Both the position numbers and the translations under genes were made by a program. Positions 14,668 to 23,798 of a DNA stretch of 64,000 bases are shown here, piece after piece. Under the pieces are notes generated by a model. That model had not been told where the DNA came from. It did not search any database and saw only the letters and a list, made by a program, of their open reading frames with translations. Origin of the DNA: CBDCOD01 sp965219665. Lineage in GTDB: Bacteria > Pseudomonadota > Gammaproteobacteria > CAKMZV01. The stretch lies in the NCBI GenBank assembly GCA_965219665.1, contig CBDCOD010000021.1:61968-125967 (forward strand). The letters are read 5' to 3'. Position 1 is the stretch's first letter, and each line of letters begins with the position of its first letter.

Positions 14668-15339
14668 CTATAAAAATCGCTGTAATAACAAAGCCTTTTG
14701 CTTGAGTGCTGACAAGCACTGCTCTTGAACACGTGGGGTAAACGCATTTGCCACACCAGATAGCGTCAATGCGCCAATACACTTGCTCTGCTGCAACACA
14801 GCTACAGCCACTGCTGCAAGGTTTTCATCCCTGCCCCCACGCGTATATGTATATTTTTGTGTGCGCAGCTTTTGATACGCCACATGACTGCCCTGAGTAT
14901 CAAGCGCAGGAAACAATTCGCCAGTTATTCCGTTAGGGATAACAAAAGAATCCCCTTTTTTTAAGTGGTGGTGCAAACTATCTGTGCTGTTTTCAAAAAA
15001 TGCACACACCTCCCGCTCTTCTTGTTGAATCATAAAAGCAGCACTTTTCCCACTATATTCTTGCAACTCTTTAAGCACAGGCTGTATGTAGTTAGACCAG
15101 CCCATAGTTTGATTTGCCAGTTTGCCTAAATAGCCTACACTCAATCCTAAGTGATACTGCTTATTATCACGAGCAATAAAGCCCTCTTGCTCTAACAACC
15201 GTAATAAGCGCAGCAATGTACTCTTATTAAAACCAGTTTCATTGGATAACTGTGTTAGTGTAAAACAGCTACAATCTACCGAAAAAGCTTTAAGAATTCT
15301 CAAAGCTTTTTCAACAGAACCAAGAGGCTGCCTATCCAA
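14668..15339 (-). CDS. IclR-family transcriptional regulator
   Basis: The 223-residue protein has the IclR layout. Residues 8-65 are the winged helix (EKALRILKAFSV, FTLTQLSNETGFNKSTLLRLLRLLEQEGFI), followed by a C-terminal effector-binding domain that is slightly short and ends in LSALKQKALLLQRFL. IclR proteins control carbon catabolism genes, usually next to them; no obvious target is adjacent. The gene lies 29 bases after hpf on the same strand and may be cotranscribed with it. Effector unknown. Confidence 0.85.
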   Translation of the reverse strand: MDRQPLGSVEKALRILKAFSVDCSCFTLTQLSNETGFNKSTLLRLLRLLEQEGFIARDNKQYHLGLSVGYLGKLANQTMGWSNYIQPVLKELQEYSGKSAAFMIQQEEREVCAFFENSTDSLHHHLKKGDSFVIPNGITGELFPALDTQGSHVAYQKLRTQKYTYTRGGRDENLAAVAVAVLQQSKCIGALTLSGVANAFTPRVQEQCLSALKQKALLLQRFL

Positions 15340-15368
15340 AAAATACCTACCAAATAATGATTTAAAAT

Positions 15369-15662
15369 TTATTTCCTATGCGACTGCAACTTATTTTTAT
15401 GCTTAATAATTTGGCCATCCAATTTTGATACCATATGATCAATTGCCACATACATATCTGATTCAGATGACTGCGCAAATAAATCTCCACCTGAAACATG
15501 GACAGTCGCTTCTGCAATCTGTAACTCTTTCTCAGTTTTTAATATAACATGCGCATTGGTTACATGATCAAAGTGACGCTCTAAGCGTTTCATTTTTGAC
15601 TCTACATGCTGTTTCAAAGCAGGAGTTACATCTATTTTATGACCTGTAATATTTAGTTGCAT
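15369..15662 (-). CDS. hpf: Ribosome hibernation promoting factor, short form
   Basis: The 97-residue protein has the beta-alpha-beta-beta-beta-alpha fold of HPF/YfiA: MQLNITGHKIDVTPALKQHVESKMKRLERHF, then strand AEATVHVSGGDLFAQSSESDMYVAIDHMVSKLDGQIIKHKNK. It binds the 30S subunit and helps form inactive 100S ribosomes in slow growth. It lacks the long-form C-terminal domain. In many relatives hpf sits between rpoN and ptsN. Here those genes are absent and an iclR-type gene follows. Confidence 0.92.
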   Translation of the reverse strand: MQLNITGHKIDVTPALKQHVESKMKRLERHFDHVTNAHVILKTEKELQIAEATVHVSGGDLFAQSSESDMYVAIDHMVSKLDGQIIKHKNKLQSHRK

Positions 15663-15809
15663 ATATGTACCCTTATTTATTAAATACCTACAAAATCTAT
15701 ACCAAACTGCTTATTTGGCAAGAACCGATAACACCATTCTACTCCATTCATCTGAGCATACTACTGCGTTTTCACATTGAACTATAGCGAGGCACTATGT
15801 CTAACATTC

Positions 15810-16487
15810 TCACATTTCAACGCCAGCTTTCAATTCAACAAAACGCACTTCACCTAATTCATGCGTCTGTATAACTGACCCACCCTGCAATACATAGCCT
15901 ACTAAATGTTGGCTATCATCCTTCCTTCTCAACGGCATAATAGCGACTGCATCATAGTTCAATTGCTGCACCAGTGCTTGTGGCAAATGATTACCGACAG
16001 CAGTGATAATCAAGGCATCGGCTCGCATAGGCTGATGCCACCCCTCATACCCATCACCATGTAGAAAACAAATATTATCGTAGTGCAATCCCTCTAAGAC
16101 ATGCTTAGCACGCTGCTGCAATTTAGCAATCCGCTCAATCGTAAAAACAGACTGAAAAAGTCGCGACAGCACTGCTGTTTGGTAACCAGAACCAGTGCCT
16201 ATCTCCAATACTTTATCAAGCCGTGCATAATCTGCCAGAAAAGCAGTCATTTTAGCCACGCTACTGGGGCGACTAATCGTTTGCTGATATCCCAGCGGCA
16301 ACGAACGCAGACCGTCTACCTGATAAGCATACGGATGCCAAACCGACTCAATAAATGCGTGACGCGGCACTGCGCCCATTATGCGTAAAGTTTCGCGCAT
16401 TCCTGCGCTATCTGGCAAGCGTTGAGATAGCCTGCTCACCATTCGAGCACGTGCTCTCTCTGAAATAGAGCCTGCATGTGCGCTCAT
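15810..16487 (-). CDS. pcm: Protein-L-isoaspartate O-methyltransferase
   Basis: The 225-residue enzyme repairs isoaspartyl residues using S-adenosylmethionine. Visible are the N-terminal region (VPRHAFIESVWHPYAYQ), the substrate-contact motif LGYQQTISRPSSVAKM, and the SAM-binding loop VLEIGTGSGYQTAVLSRL near residue 95. The start is two bases after the surE stop, so the two repair genes are probably one transcript, the common gammaproteobacterial order surE-pcm. Confidence 0.94.
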   Translation of the reverse strand: MSAHAGSISERARARMVSRLSQRLPDSAGMRETLRIMGAVPRHAFIESVWHPYAYQVDGLRSLPLGYQQTISRPSSVAKMTAFLADYARLDKVLEIGTGSGYQTAVLSRLFQSVFTIERIAKLQQRAKHVLEGLHYDNICFLHGDGYEGWHQPMRADALIITAVGNHLPQALVQQLNYDAVAIMPLRRKDDSQHLVGYVLQGGSVIQTHELGEVRFVELKAGVEM

Positions 16488-16488
16488 A

Positions 16489-17220
16489 CTACTTAAGCCA
16501 TGCCTGAACAGCGGGCAAGGCTGAATGCTTAGTCAAGTCTGACGTCAATGGCGTAATACTCACATAACCATTTTCAATAGCGTGAAAATCCGTATCATCC
16601 CCTTTATCAGAAGCTTTACCATTTACGCCAATCCAATACACTTCTTCACCATTAGGCGCCGTTATTTTTTTCAATGAATCTGATTTGTGGCGAAATCCTA
16701 AGCGGGCGACTTTTACTCCTTTAACCGGACCATGGGGGACATTGATATTAAGTAATGTGCCCTCTTGTAAAGGCTGCTGTTTCAGCCGATCAATCATCTC
16801 TATAGCAACCTCCACACTGCTGGTGTAATCACAAGGGTGCACCGCAGAGATGGCAATAGCGGGCGTGCCCAAAAAACGCCCTTCTAAAGCAGCTGCAACC
16901 GTGCCAGAATAAATCGTATCATCTCCTAGGTTAGCCCCTGCATTTATCCCTGAAACCACCATATCTGGCACAAAATCAATCAGTCCAGTCAAGGCGACAT
17001 GCACACAATCTGTTGGTGTGCCATGCTCAAGGTACCATACGTCTTCCTCAGCCTGAACTGCCTTGAGCGGACGATCCAACGTAAGTGCACTACTACTGGC
17101 ACTACGATTATATTCAGGCGCTACAATCACCACCTCGTGCCCTACACGCATTAGGGCATGACGCAATTGCACTATGCCAGTTGCTTGATAGCCATCATCA
17201 TTAGATAAAAGTATGCGCAT
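16489..17220 (-). CDS. surE: 5'/3'-nucleotidase SurE
   Basis: The 243-residue protein opens with MRILLSNDDGYQATGI, the metal-binding DD motif of SurE (residues 8-9). VVAPEYNRSASSSALTL and VVSGINAGANLGDDTIYSGTVAAA complete the active site. It hydrolyses nucleoside monophosphates and often assists stationary-phase survival. Length is normal. pcm follows immediately. Confidence 0.96.
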   Translation of the reverse strand: MRILLSNDDGYQATGIVQLRHALMRVGHEVVIVAPEYNRSASSSALTLDRPLKAVQAEEDVWYLEHGTPTDCVHVALTGLIDFVPDMVVSGINAGANLGDDTIYSGTVAAALEGRFLGTPAIAISAVHPCDYTSSVEVAIEMIDRLKQQPLQEGTLLNINVPHGPVKGVKVARLGFRHKSDSLKKITAPNGEEVYWIGVNGKASDKGDDTDFHAIENGYVSITPLTSDLTKHSALPAVQAWLK

Positions 17221-17325
17221 CCTATATAATCCTTGTATTGTGATATAGGCAATTTTGCCTAATTTTATTTGGCGACACTCATCTGAAAATACAGTGAGGA
17301 CACTACATTAAGACGATATTATAAA

Positions 17326-17742
17326 GTGAATAACTCCACAGAATTACGCTGTATCAATTTCAGTTTGACATTAGCGGATGGCACCATGGTAGATAGTGCT
17401 ACAACAGACGACCCGTTATGCTTTTCATTGGGGGATGGTACGCTGATTGACGCTTTAGAGCAACAGCTTACTCATTTAGCTGTTGGACAATCCGTGGACG
17501 TTACACTATCACCTGAACAAGCCTTTGGAGACGTAGAAAGCAATCAGCTTATTTGGGTAGAAAAAAATCACCCATGTTTGCCCTCCAATCTCCGTGTTGG
17601 ACAAGTAATTGAAATGCGTACCGACCATGGCTCTACCGCTATGGCAACTATTGCTCAAGTCAGCAACACACGCGTTGAATTAGATTTTTCACACCCGTTA
17701 GCAGGGCGCAGTGTCCGCTTCAAAGCAACTAGACTAACCTGA
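17326..17742 (+). CDS. FKBP-type peptidyl-prolyl isomerase, SlpA/FkpB type
   Basis: The 138-residue protein starts with GTG. It has an FKBP core with an inserted IF domain: LADGTMVDSATTDDPLCFSLGDGTLIDALEQQL, VGQSVDVTLSPEQAFGDVE, and the closing VELDFSHPLAGRSVRFKATRL. This pattern is SlyD/SlpA-like, without the His-rich SlyD tail. Such proteins act as cytoplasmic folding helpers. The gene faces away from surE and precedes the DUF4396-like gene by six bases. Confidence 0.88.
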   Translation: MNNSTELRCINFSLTLADGTMVDSATTDDPLCFSLGDGTLIDALEQQLTHLAVGQSVDVTLSPEQAFGDVESNQLIWVEKNHPCLPSNLRVGQVIEMRTDHGSTAMATIAQVSNTRVELDFSHPLAGRSVRFKATRLT

Positions 17743-17748
17743 AGCACT

Positions 17749-18180
17749 ATGGAAATGGCTTTTTGGACATGCAAACACACCTGGCTGCGCAGTGCGCACA
17801 ATACAAAATGGTGTTTGATTGGTTGTGCAATTGGTGATTTTGGCACTATTGCCTTCTTTCAATTCAGCGGAATTGAAGCACCTGCTTTATTTATTTTTGG
17901 CTTAGCAATGTTTAACGGGCTACTCACCAGCATTATCTTAGAAACCATCATATTAATACGCCAAGGTTTTGCGACCAAGCAAGCAATCAGAACTGCTTTC
18001 GGCATGAGTTTTCTTTCTATGTTGGCAATGGAGTTCGCAATGAATCTCACAGATTACCTGCTAACAGGGGGTGCTGTACTCGTATGGTGGGTTATCCCTA
18101 TTGCCTTATTCTTTGGCTTCATCACGCCATGGCCATATAACTACTGGCGTCTAAAGAAATGGGGAACAGCCTGCCATTAA
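17749..18180 (+). CDS. DUF4396-like small membrane protein
   Basis: The 143-residue protein has four predicted membrane segments. NTKWCLIGCAIGDFGTI near residue 23, LETIILIRQ and the end PWPYNYWRLKKWGTACH match what I recall of the DUF4396 family. A conserved Cys in GCAIGD, Glu in LETI and the C-terminal Cys-His could bind metal, but no function is established. It probably shares a transcript with the PPIase gene upstream. It converges on ihfB. Confidence 0.7.
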   Translation: MEMAFWTCKHTWLRSAHNTKWCLIGCAIGDFGTIAFFQFSGIEAPALFIFGLAMFNGLLTSIILETIILIRQGFATKQAIRTAFGMSFLSMLAMEFAMNLTDYLLTGGAVLVWWVIPIALFFGFITPWPYNYWRLKKWGTACH

Positions 18181-18207
18181 GAGCAAGCAATTCCCTCAGT
18201 GGAACAA

Positions 18208-18492
18208 TCACTCTTCTTTATTGATTTGCTTATGCAGTTTGCTGCTTAGGCGAAAACTGGGAATGCGACGCACACCCAGCTGTACCTTCTCTCCACTTTT
18301 GGGATTAATAGCAATACGCCCTTGATACTCTCGTAAATCAAACGATCCAAATCCTCTAATTTCAATACGATTGCCGTCAACAAGAGATTGTGACAAAGTA
18401 TTAACTAGCTCCTTAACAGCGCGATCAATATCTTTTTCAAAAAGCATAGGAGCATGCTCTGTCATTTTTTTAATCAATTCAGATAGTATCAT
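18208..18492 (-). CDS. ihfB: Integration host factor subunit beta
   Basis: The 94-residue DNA-bending protein has the HU/IHF fold. The DNA-binding arm signature GFGSFDLREYQGRIAINPKSGEKV is clear, and RRIPSFRLSSKLHKQI ends the protein. The N-terminal ILSELIKKMTEHA and the position directly after rpsA identify the beta subunit. It pairs with IHF alpha, encoded elsewhere. It is probably transcribed with rpsA. Confidence 0.94.
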   Translation of the reverse strand: MILSELIKKMTEHAPMLFEKDIDRAVKELVNTLSQSLVDGNRIEIRGFGSFDLREYQGRIAINPKSGEKVQLGVRRIPSFRLSSKLHKQINKEE

Positions 18493-18503
18493 GATGTGAA
18501 TAC

Positions 18504-20264
18504 CTACTTCTGTTCGTCCTCATCTGCCCCAGCATCAGCAACTGCGTCTAACTCAGGTTTTTCCTCAGGAGTCTTTTCGCTTTGGGGCTCCTCTTTTATG
18601 TCTTCCTTACCAGTATCTAAACTACCCAACAAAGAACCTAGAGTTTTCTCATGACCGCTTGCTTCTGCGCGAGAGGCCTTCTGATAGTCTCTAACTGCCT
18701 GCTTCTCTTCTATATCTGATAAATTCTTCATTGAAATGACTAACTTGCGGTTTTTCTTATCTATGTTATAGAGCGCTGCACGCACAGTATCACCTTCTGA
18801 TAAGTTGCCTTCCACCTCACTGTGACGTAATAGAGCAACCACTCCTTCTGCTAAGGAGACACTATAGCCACCTTTTTCATCTTTTTCAAGCACCTTTCCT
18901 TCTACTACAGACCCCTTACCATACTCAGAAATATAAGACATAAATGCATCTGGAGTGAGCTGCTTAACACCTAAAGAAATACGCTCTCGATCAATATCTA
19001 TACTGAGCACCATCACTTCAATCTCATCGCCTTTCTTAAAATCGCGCAATGCGGCCTCAGCATCCTCATCCCAAACTAAGTCAGTCAGGTGTACCAAGCC
19101 ATCAATGCCCCCTTCCAGGCCAACAAACAGTCCAAAATCTGTAATAGAGCGTATTTGCCCTTTTAAGATATCACCACGCTGAAACTTCATGCCAAATGCC
19201 TGCCACGGGTTATCTTGGCACTGCTTAATAGACAATGATACGCGGCGACGCTCAGAATCAATATCCAAGATTTTTACAGAGACTTCCTGCCCGATACTAA
19301 CTACCTTATTTGGATGAATATTACGGTTTGTCCAGTCAAGCTCAGATGTATGCACCAAGCCATCTACTGCATCCTCCAATGCAACAAAAGCGCCATAGTC
19401 GGTAATATTAGCCACTTTAGCATTATGGATGATGCTGCCAACTGCATACTTCTCTTCAATAACTTTCCAAGGGTCCTCAGACAATTGCTTAATCCCCAAC
19501 GAAACACGGAAGCGCTCACGATCAAACTTCAACACTTTTACTTCAATCGTATCACCTATTGCCAAAATTTCTGAAGGGTGATTGACACGGCGCCATGCCA
19601 TATCTGTAATATGCAATAGACCATCTGTGCCACCCATATCGATAAATGCGCCATAATCGGTCAAATTCTTTACAATGCCTTCTACTACATCGCCTTCATT
19701 CAGGTTGCTTAACAATGCCTCACGCTCAGCAAGACTTTCCTCTTCAACCACTGCACGACGAGAAACCACCAGATTATTACGCTCCTGATCGATCTTAACA
19801 ATCTTTACTGGGATATGCTGACCTTCAAACTCTGACAAATCTTGCGGTTGACGTATATCAACTAAAGAACGTGGCAAAAATGCACGCACCTGACCAATAT
19901 CCAAACGCAATCCACCTTTAACCTTATCAGTTACAAGACCAGTAAGAATTTCCTCTTTCTCCATAGCTTCTTCCAAACGTTGCCACATCTCAATACGCTG
20001 AGCACGCTCACGCGAAAGAGAAACAGAACCATCTAAACGAACGGGCGTTTCCACATATAAATCATAGAATTCACCTGGTTGAACATTGATATTACCATCT
20101 AAATCCTTAAAGTGGTCTATGGGGACATAAGCCTCTGCTTTCATACCCGCATCAATAACCACTTCCTCACCATCTAAGCGTAATACCTCGCCTTTAATGA
20201 TAGCTCCAGTGCGAAATTTTTCTGAGGAATAATGTAAGTCAAGAAGTTCTGAAAAAGAAGTCAT
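18504..20264 (-). CDS. rpsA: 30S ribosomal protein S1
   Basis: The 586-residue protein has six S1 RNA-binding domains, seen as repeated VKNLTDYGAFIDMGGTDGLLHITDM-like units, the first two more divergent as usual for S1. The C-terminal 55 residues form an acidic, low-complexity tail (KEEPQSEKTPEEKPE, ADEDEQK) that makes it longer than the 557-residue E. coli protein. S1 helps initiate translation of mRNAs with weak ribosome binding sites. A promoter with a GC-rich discriminator lies about 150 bases upstream, leaving a leader in which S1 could regulate its own translation. Confidence 0.97.
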   Translation of the reverse strand: MTSFSELLDLHYSSEKFRTGAIIKGEVLRLDGEEVVIDAGMKAEAYVPIDHFKDLDGNINVQPGEFYDLYVETPVRLDGSVSLSRERAQRIEMWQRLEEAMEKEEILTGLVTDKVKGGLRLDIGQVRAFLPRSLVDIRQPQDLSEFEGQHIPVKIVKIDQERNNLVVSRRAVVEEESLAEREALLSNLNEGDVVEGIVKNLTDYGAFIDMGGTDGLLHITDMAWRRVNHPSEILAIGDTIEVKVLKFDRERFRVSLGIKQLSEDPWKVIEEKYAVGSIIHNAKVANITDYGAFVALEDAVDGLVHTSELDWTNRNIHPNKVVSIGQEVSVKILDIDSERRRVSLSIKQCQDNPWQAFGMKFQRGDILKGQIRSITDFGLFVGLEGGIDGLVHLTDLVWDEDAEAALRDFKKGDEIEVMVLSIDIDRERISLGVKQLTPDAFMSYISEYGKGSVVEGKVLEKDEKGGYSVSLAEGVVALLRHSEVEGNLSEGDTVRAALYNIDKKNRKLVISMKNLSDIEEKQAVRDYQKASRAEASGHEKTLGSLLGSLDTGKEDIKEEPQSEKTPEEKPELDAVADAGADEDEQK

Positions 20265-20422
20265 AAAAACTAATAAAATTTGTAATGCGTAGGGCGCCTA
20301 ACGCATATAGATTAACACAGACACGTCTTTCAAAAAACAGACAGAAAAGACATGCTACAAAATAGCGTACTAACGGTATGCAACTACAATCAGAAAATCG
20401 CACCTGACGCTAACGGGCGCGT

Positions 20423-20428
20423 ATTATA
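20423..20428 (-). promoter_or_regulatory. Probable rpsA promoter (-10 element)
   Basis: A perfect TATAAT reads on the minus strand, followed by the GC-rich discriminator ACGCGCCCG typical of promoters under stringent control. I see no good -35. Transcription from about 20416 would give a leader of roughly 150 bases before rpsA. The remainder of 20265-20528 shows only a short GC-rich hairpin close to the ftsK stop. Confidence 0.5.
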
Positions 20429-20528
20429 TCCGTCTTTACATAAGGAAAAGCATAAAAAAATCAAACATATATAAAGTATTCAATATCAGCGCAGGGAAAG
20501 CCTTCCCCCATCACGCTACACAACACCT

Positions 20529-22976
20529 CTATAGGATTTCACGAGCGCCTGCCGTATTTGGCGCGCTGACAATCCCATTGCGTTCCATATCTTCAATTAG
20601 ACGCGCAGCACGATTGTATCCAATGCGCAGTGTCCTTTGTAATCTTGAAATAGAAGGTCTCTTGCTTTCTAAGACCACTGCCACTGCTTTCTCATACAGA
20701 TCAGCCTCTGAACTGCTACCGCTCATAGAGAGCAGGCTATCATCAGATGCTTCAACCTCTTCATTAACATTTTCAATATAGGCAGGCGGGTTATTGTTTT
20801 CTTTAACAAACGCCGCTACTTTATGCACCGCTTCATCTGAAATAAAGGCACCATGCGCACGAACAGGTGCACCGCTTCCTGGTGGGAAATAGAGCATATC
20901 ACCCATACCCAATAACTGCTCAGCACCCCCTTGATCCAAAATAGTGCGCGAATCAATTTTAGTAGAAACCTGAAAAGATAGTCGCGTTGGAATATTAGCT
21001 TTAATTAAACCAGTAATCACATTCACTGAGGGTCGCTGTGTTGCCAAAATAAGGTGGATGCCAGCAGCTCGTGCCTTTTGTGCCAAACGCGCCACCAATT
21101 CTTCAACTTGCTTGCCTGCCACCATCATCAAATCAGCAAACTCATCAATAATAACCACAATATATGGCATAGACTCTAATACTGGCGGATCCTCAGCCAA
21201 TTCATGCCCATAAGCCGCCTTAGGCTTATACAGTGGATCCTTAACTGGACTACCTGTGTTTGCTGCAGTAGCAATTTTTTCATTAAGCCCCTTAATATTC
21301 CGCACTCCTAAAAGTGACATCAATTTATAGCGCCGCTCCATCTCTGCCACACACCACTTTAACGAATTAGCCGCCAAAGTCATATCAGTCACCACAGGCA
21401 TAAGCAAATGTGGCAGGCCATCATACACTGATAACTCTAACATCTTGGGATCAATCATAATAAATTTGACCTCATCAGGATGTGCCTTATATAACAAGCT
21501 CAAAATCATGGCGTTCACCCCAACCGATTTACCAGATCCAGTTGTTCCTGCCACCAATAAATGTGGCATTTTTGCCAAATTCACCACCAATGCCTCTCCA
21601 GCACTATCCTTGCCCAAAGCCAGTGTCATTGGGTCTGCTGCTAATTGAAAATTTTCACTGCTCATCACCTCACGAAAACTGACCGTCTCTCGCTTTGGAT
21701 TGGGTATTTCAATGCCAATACATGATTTGCCTGGAATAACTTCAACAACACGCACACTTTGAACCGCTAATGCTCTAGCTACATCTTTAGATAACAAACT
21801 AATCTGGCTAATTTTTACCCCTGGTGCAGGCTGCACCTCAAACAATGTAATCACAGGACCTGGCTGAACAGACTCTACCTCCACGGTAATATTGAAATGC
21901 TGCAAGCTATCCTGCAACCGCTGTCCCATTATTTGCAACTCTTCCATACTAAAACCCACTTTTTGGTCTAAGATAGGATCTAACAAATCTAATCTTGGCA
22001 ACTGATGCCCAGTAGATAATGGCATATTAATTACTTTGACCGGCTGTGCTGCCTTCACTTCAATATCCATTTCCCTATGACCTGCTATCGCAATATCTGT
22101 TGTTTCCATCATCCCAGAGACTGGTGTATCCAATGGTTGATGGGGCTGCTCATCCACAACAAAATTGAATGTTTTGTCACCTAACTTAGGCTCTGCTAGC
22201 GCGCTACTCACCTCCTTGCTCGCATTGCTGACATTTTTCCCAAGTACAGGACTGGCACCTGTCATAGATACGGCAGGCTGTTCTCTCTTTTTATATAACT
22301 TGTGTAGAGGATTTAGGGCAGCTTTCATACCCGAACAAACACGCTGAGCAAATAGCACAATCGGCTTATGCCATGCAGTAAAGGGATTTGTTGGCTTCTG
22401 ATCTGAAGCCGCTTTGTTCGTTGGCTTTTGAGTAGTATGTGCCTTCCCTGTCCTACTCAGTTGTTGAAACGGCTCTATAACCAGCAAACCAGTACGCTCA
22501 AAAACCAAAGGCCAATTCAAATCCGTTGCCAAAAAAACACTGACTGCAAGCAAAAAATGTAATAATAAAAAAGCACCAATATGCCCAAACAAATCAATCA
22601 ACTGCATACTCAGCCAAATGCCAACCACACCAGACGGCAGCTCTGGTGAGTGCAATGCTGCCACACCACAACTAACAAATAGCAGTAATACGGAGCCAAT
22701 CCATCTCATCCATACAGGCATGTATTGGACTGAAGCATATCTCTTACGCCACAGCGAGAACCACTGCTCCAATACTAAAAAAATCAATAATGCCGGCACC
22801 AAAAACGCCGAACGACCAAACAGTAGCAACCCATAATCTGCCACCGTTTTACCTACCACACCAGTCTCCATATGCGACAGCAACGCAAACCCATACAAAG
22901 CAAGCCCAATCAGAGCCATATGAACTATGGCGCTCGTTCTTTTTACATCAGACGGGAGATTAGTAGATACTTCCAT
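20529..22976 (-). CDS. ftsK: DNA translocase FtsK
   Basis: The 815-residue protein has four to five N-terminal membrane segments (residues 20-170), a linker to about residue 340, the RecA-like motor with Walker A AGTTGSGKSVGVN near 477 and Walker B IVVIIDEFADLMMV near 600, and a C-terminal gamma winged helix (SISRLQRTLRIGYNRAARLIEDME) that reads KOPS sites. It couples septum formation with chromosome segregation and activates XerCD at dif. The linker is short compared with E. coli (1,329 residues) and close to that of Pseudomonas. Confidence 0.96.
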   Translation of the reverse strand: MEVSTNLPSDVKRTSAIVHMALIGLALYGFALLSHMETGVVGKTVADYGLLLFGRSAFLVPALLIFLVLEQWFSLWRKRYASVQYMPVWMRWIGSVLLLFVSCGVAALHSPELPSGVVGIWLSMQLIDLFGHIGAFLLLHFLLAVSVFLATDLNWPLVFERTGLLVIEPFQQLSRTGKAHTTQKPTNKAASDQKPTNPFTAWHKPIVLFAQRVCSGMKAALNPLHKLYKKREQPAVSMTGASPVLGKNVSNASKEVSSALAEPKLGDKTFNFVVDEQPHQPLDTPVSGMMETTDIAIAGHREMDIEVKAAQPVKVINMPLSTGHQLPRLDLLDPILDQKVGFSMEELQIMGQRLQDSLQHFNITVEVESVQPGPVITLFEVQPAPGVKISQISLLSKDVARALAVQSVRVVEVIPGKSCIGIEIPNPKRETVSFREVMSSENFQLAADPMTLALGKDSAGEALVVNLAKMPHLLVAGTTGSGKSVGVNAMILSLLYKAHPDEVKFIMIDPKMLELSVYDGLPHLLMPVVTDMTLAANSLKWCVAEMERRYKLMSLLGVRNIKGLNEKIATAANTGSPVKDPLYKPKAAYGHELAEDPPVLESMPYIVVIIDEFADLMMVAGKQVEELVARLAQKARAAGIHLILATQRPSVNVITGLIKANIPTRLSFQVSTKIDSRTILDQGGAEQLLGMGDMLYFPPGSGAPVRAHGAFISDEAVHKVAAFVKENNNPPAYIENVNEEVEASDDSLLSMSGSSSEADLYEKAVAVVLESKRPSISRLQRTLRIGYNRAARLIEDMERNGIVSAPNTAGAREIL

Positions 22977-23103
22977 AAAAAATCATTCAATCTTGTAATA
23001 AAACTTTAATTGTGTGAGTTAACCCATTATATCAAAAGAAAAAATATACTGAAACATATTGCACAATATCCACTTGCACAATATCCACAGAAATCAGCAA
23101 TAA

Positions 23104-23796
23104 TTATGCAGATGTAACTATGATAAATAGAGCAAACAATAGAGGCTGATGCACCAAATAAATAATCAACGCATTGCGAGAAACAAACGTAACCCATACT
23201 GGTGCCTCTACTTGCACAAAGGGTAACTGCAACTGCTTTGCCACATAGACACCAAATAAAGCAACACCAAACCATGGAAAAAACGGCACCAAATCCTCAG
23301 TGCGCAAAGGAAGGTGTAATAGCGGCTGTAGCCACATAAAGAGAGGATTAGTGGTCAGCAAGCCTGCATTATAAGCAACCAATATAACCACTGCTAGTAA
23401 CAGCGCAATATTAGGATAATGTCTCAACAGAATGCAGCATAAACTAGCCCATAGAATAAAGTGCAGAATCCCGAAGTATATCCATGAATGTGGAAACTGC
23501 GTATAGCTGCCCACACTCACAGCAATAGAGGCCAACCCCAACCATAACATTCGCCGAAAAAATCGCCTAAACCGAATCCGTTCAGGATGTGCAAACACCA
23601 AAGATGCACCCACACAACTAATAAACAGACTCATAATCAAATAGCGCAAACTCCGCCATCCAACACTACTATTAAGATCTGTATCATATAACTCAAAGTG
23701 CCACAAATCAAAACAAAAATGGTAGAACACCATGAGTACGATAGCTATAAATCGAACCCAATCAATGAAAACCTGTCTTGTTGTGACTTCACTCAT
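23104..23796 (-). CDS. DUF1624 / HGSNAT-like integral membrane acyltransferase
   Basis: The 230-residue protein has six to seven membrane segments. Its opening (RQVFIDWVRFIAIVLMVFYHFCFDLWHFE) matches the heparan-alpha-glucosaminide N-acetyltransferase-like family, in which the Asp and His of this first segment are conserved. RFRRFFRRMLWLGLASI and the C-terminal LIIYLVHQPLLFALF are also typical. The acceptor in bacteria is unknown. The start lies just below the pyrD stop, so the two are likely cotranscribed. Confidence 0.78.
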   Translation of the reverse strand: MSEVTTRQVFIDWVRFIAIVLMVFYHFCFDLWHFELYDTDLNSSVGWRSLRYLIMSLFISCVGASLVFAHPERIRFRRFFRRMLWLGLASIAVSVGSYTQFPHSWIYFGILHFILWASLCCILLRHYPNIALLLAVVILVAYNAGLLTTNPLFMWLQPLLHLPLRTEDLVPFFPWFGVALFGVYVAKQLQLPFVQVEAPVWVTFVSRNALIIYLVHQPLLFALFIIVTSA

Positions 23797-23798
23797 AA

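Noticed and set aside
15700..15730. Sigma-54 promoter-like TTGGCA upstream of hpf
   Set aside because: The GC element at the -12 position is absent and it faces the wrong way for hpf.
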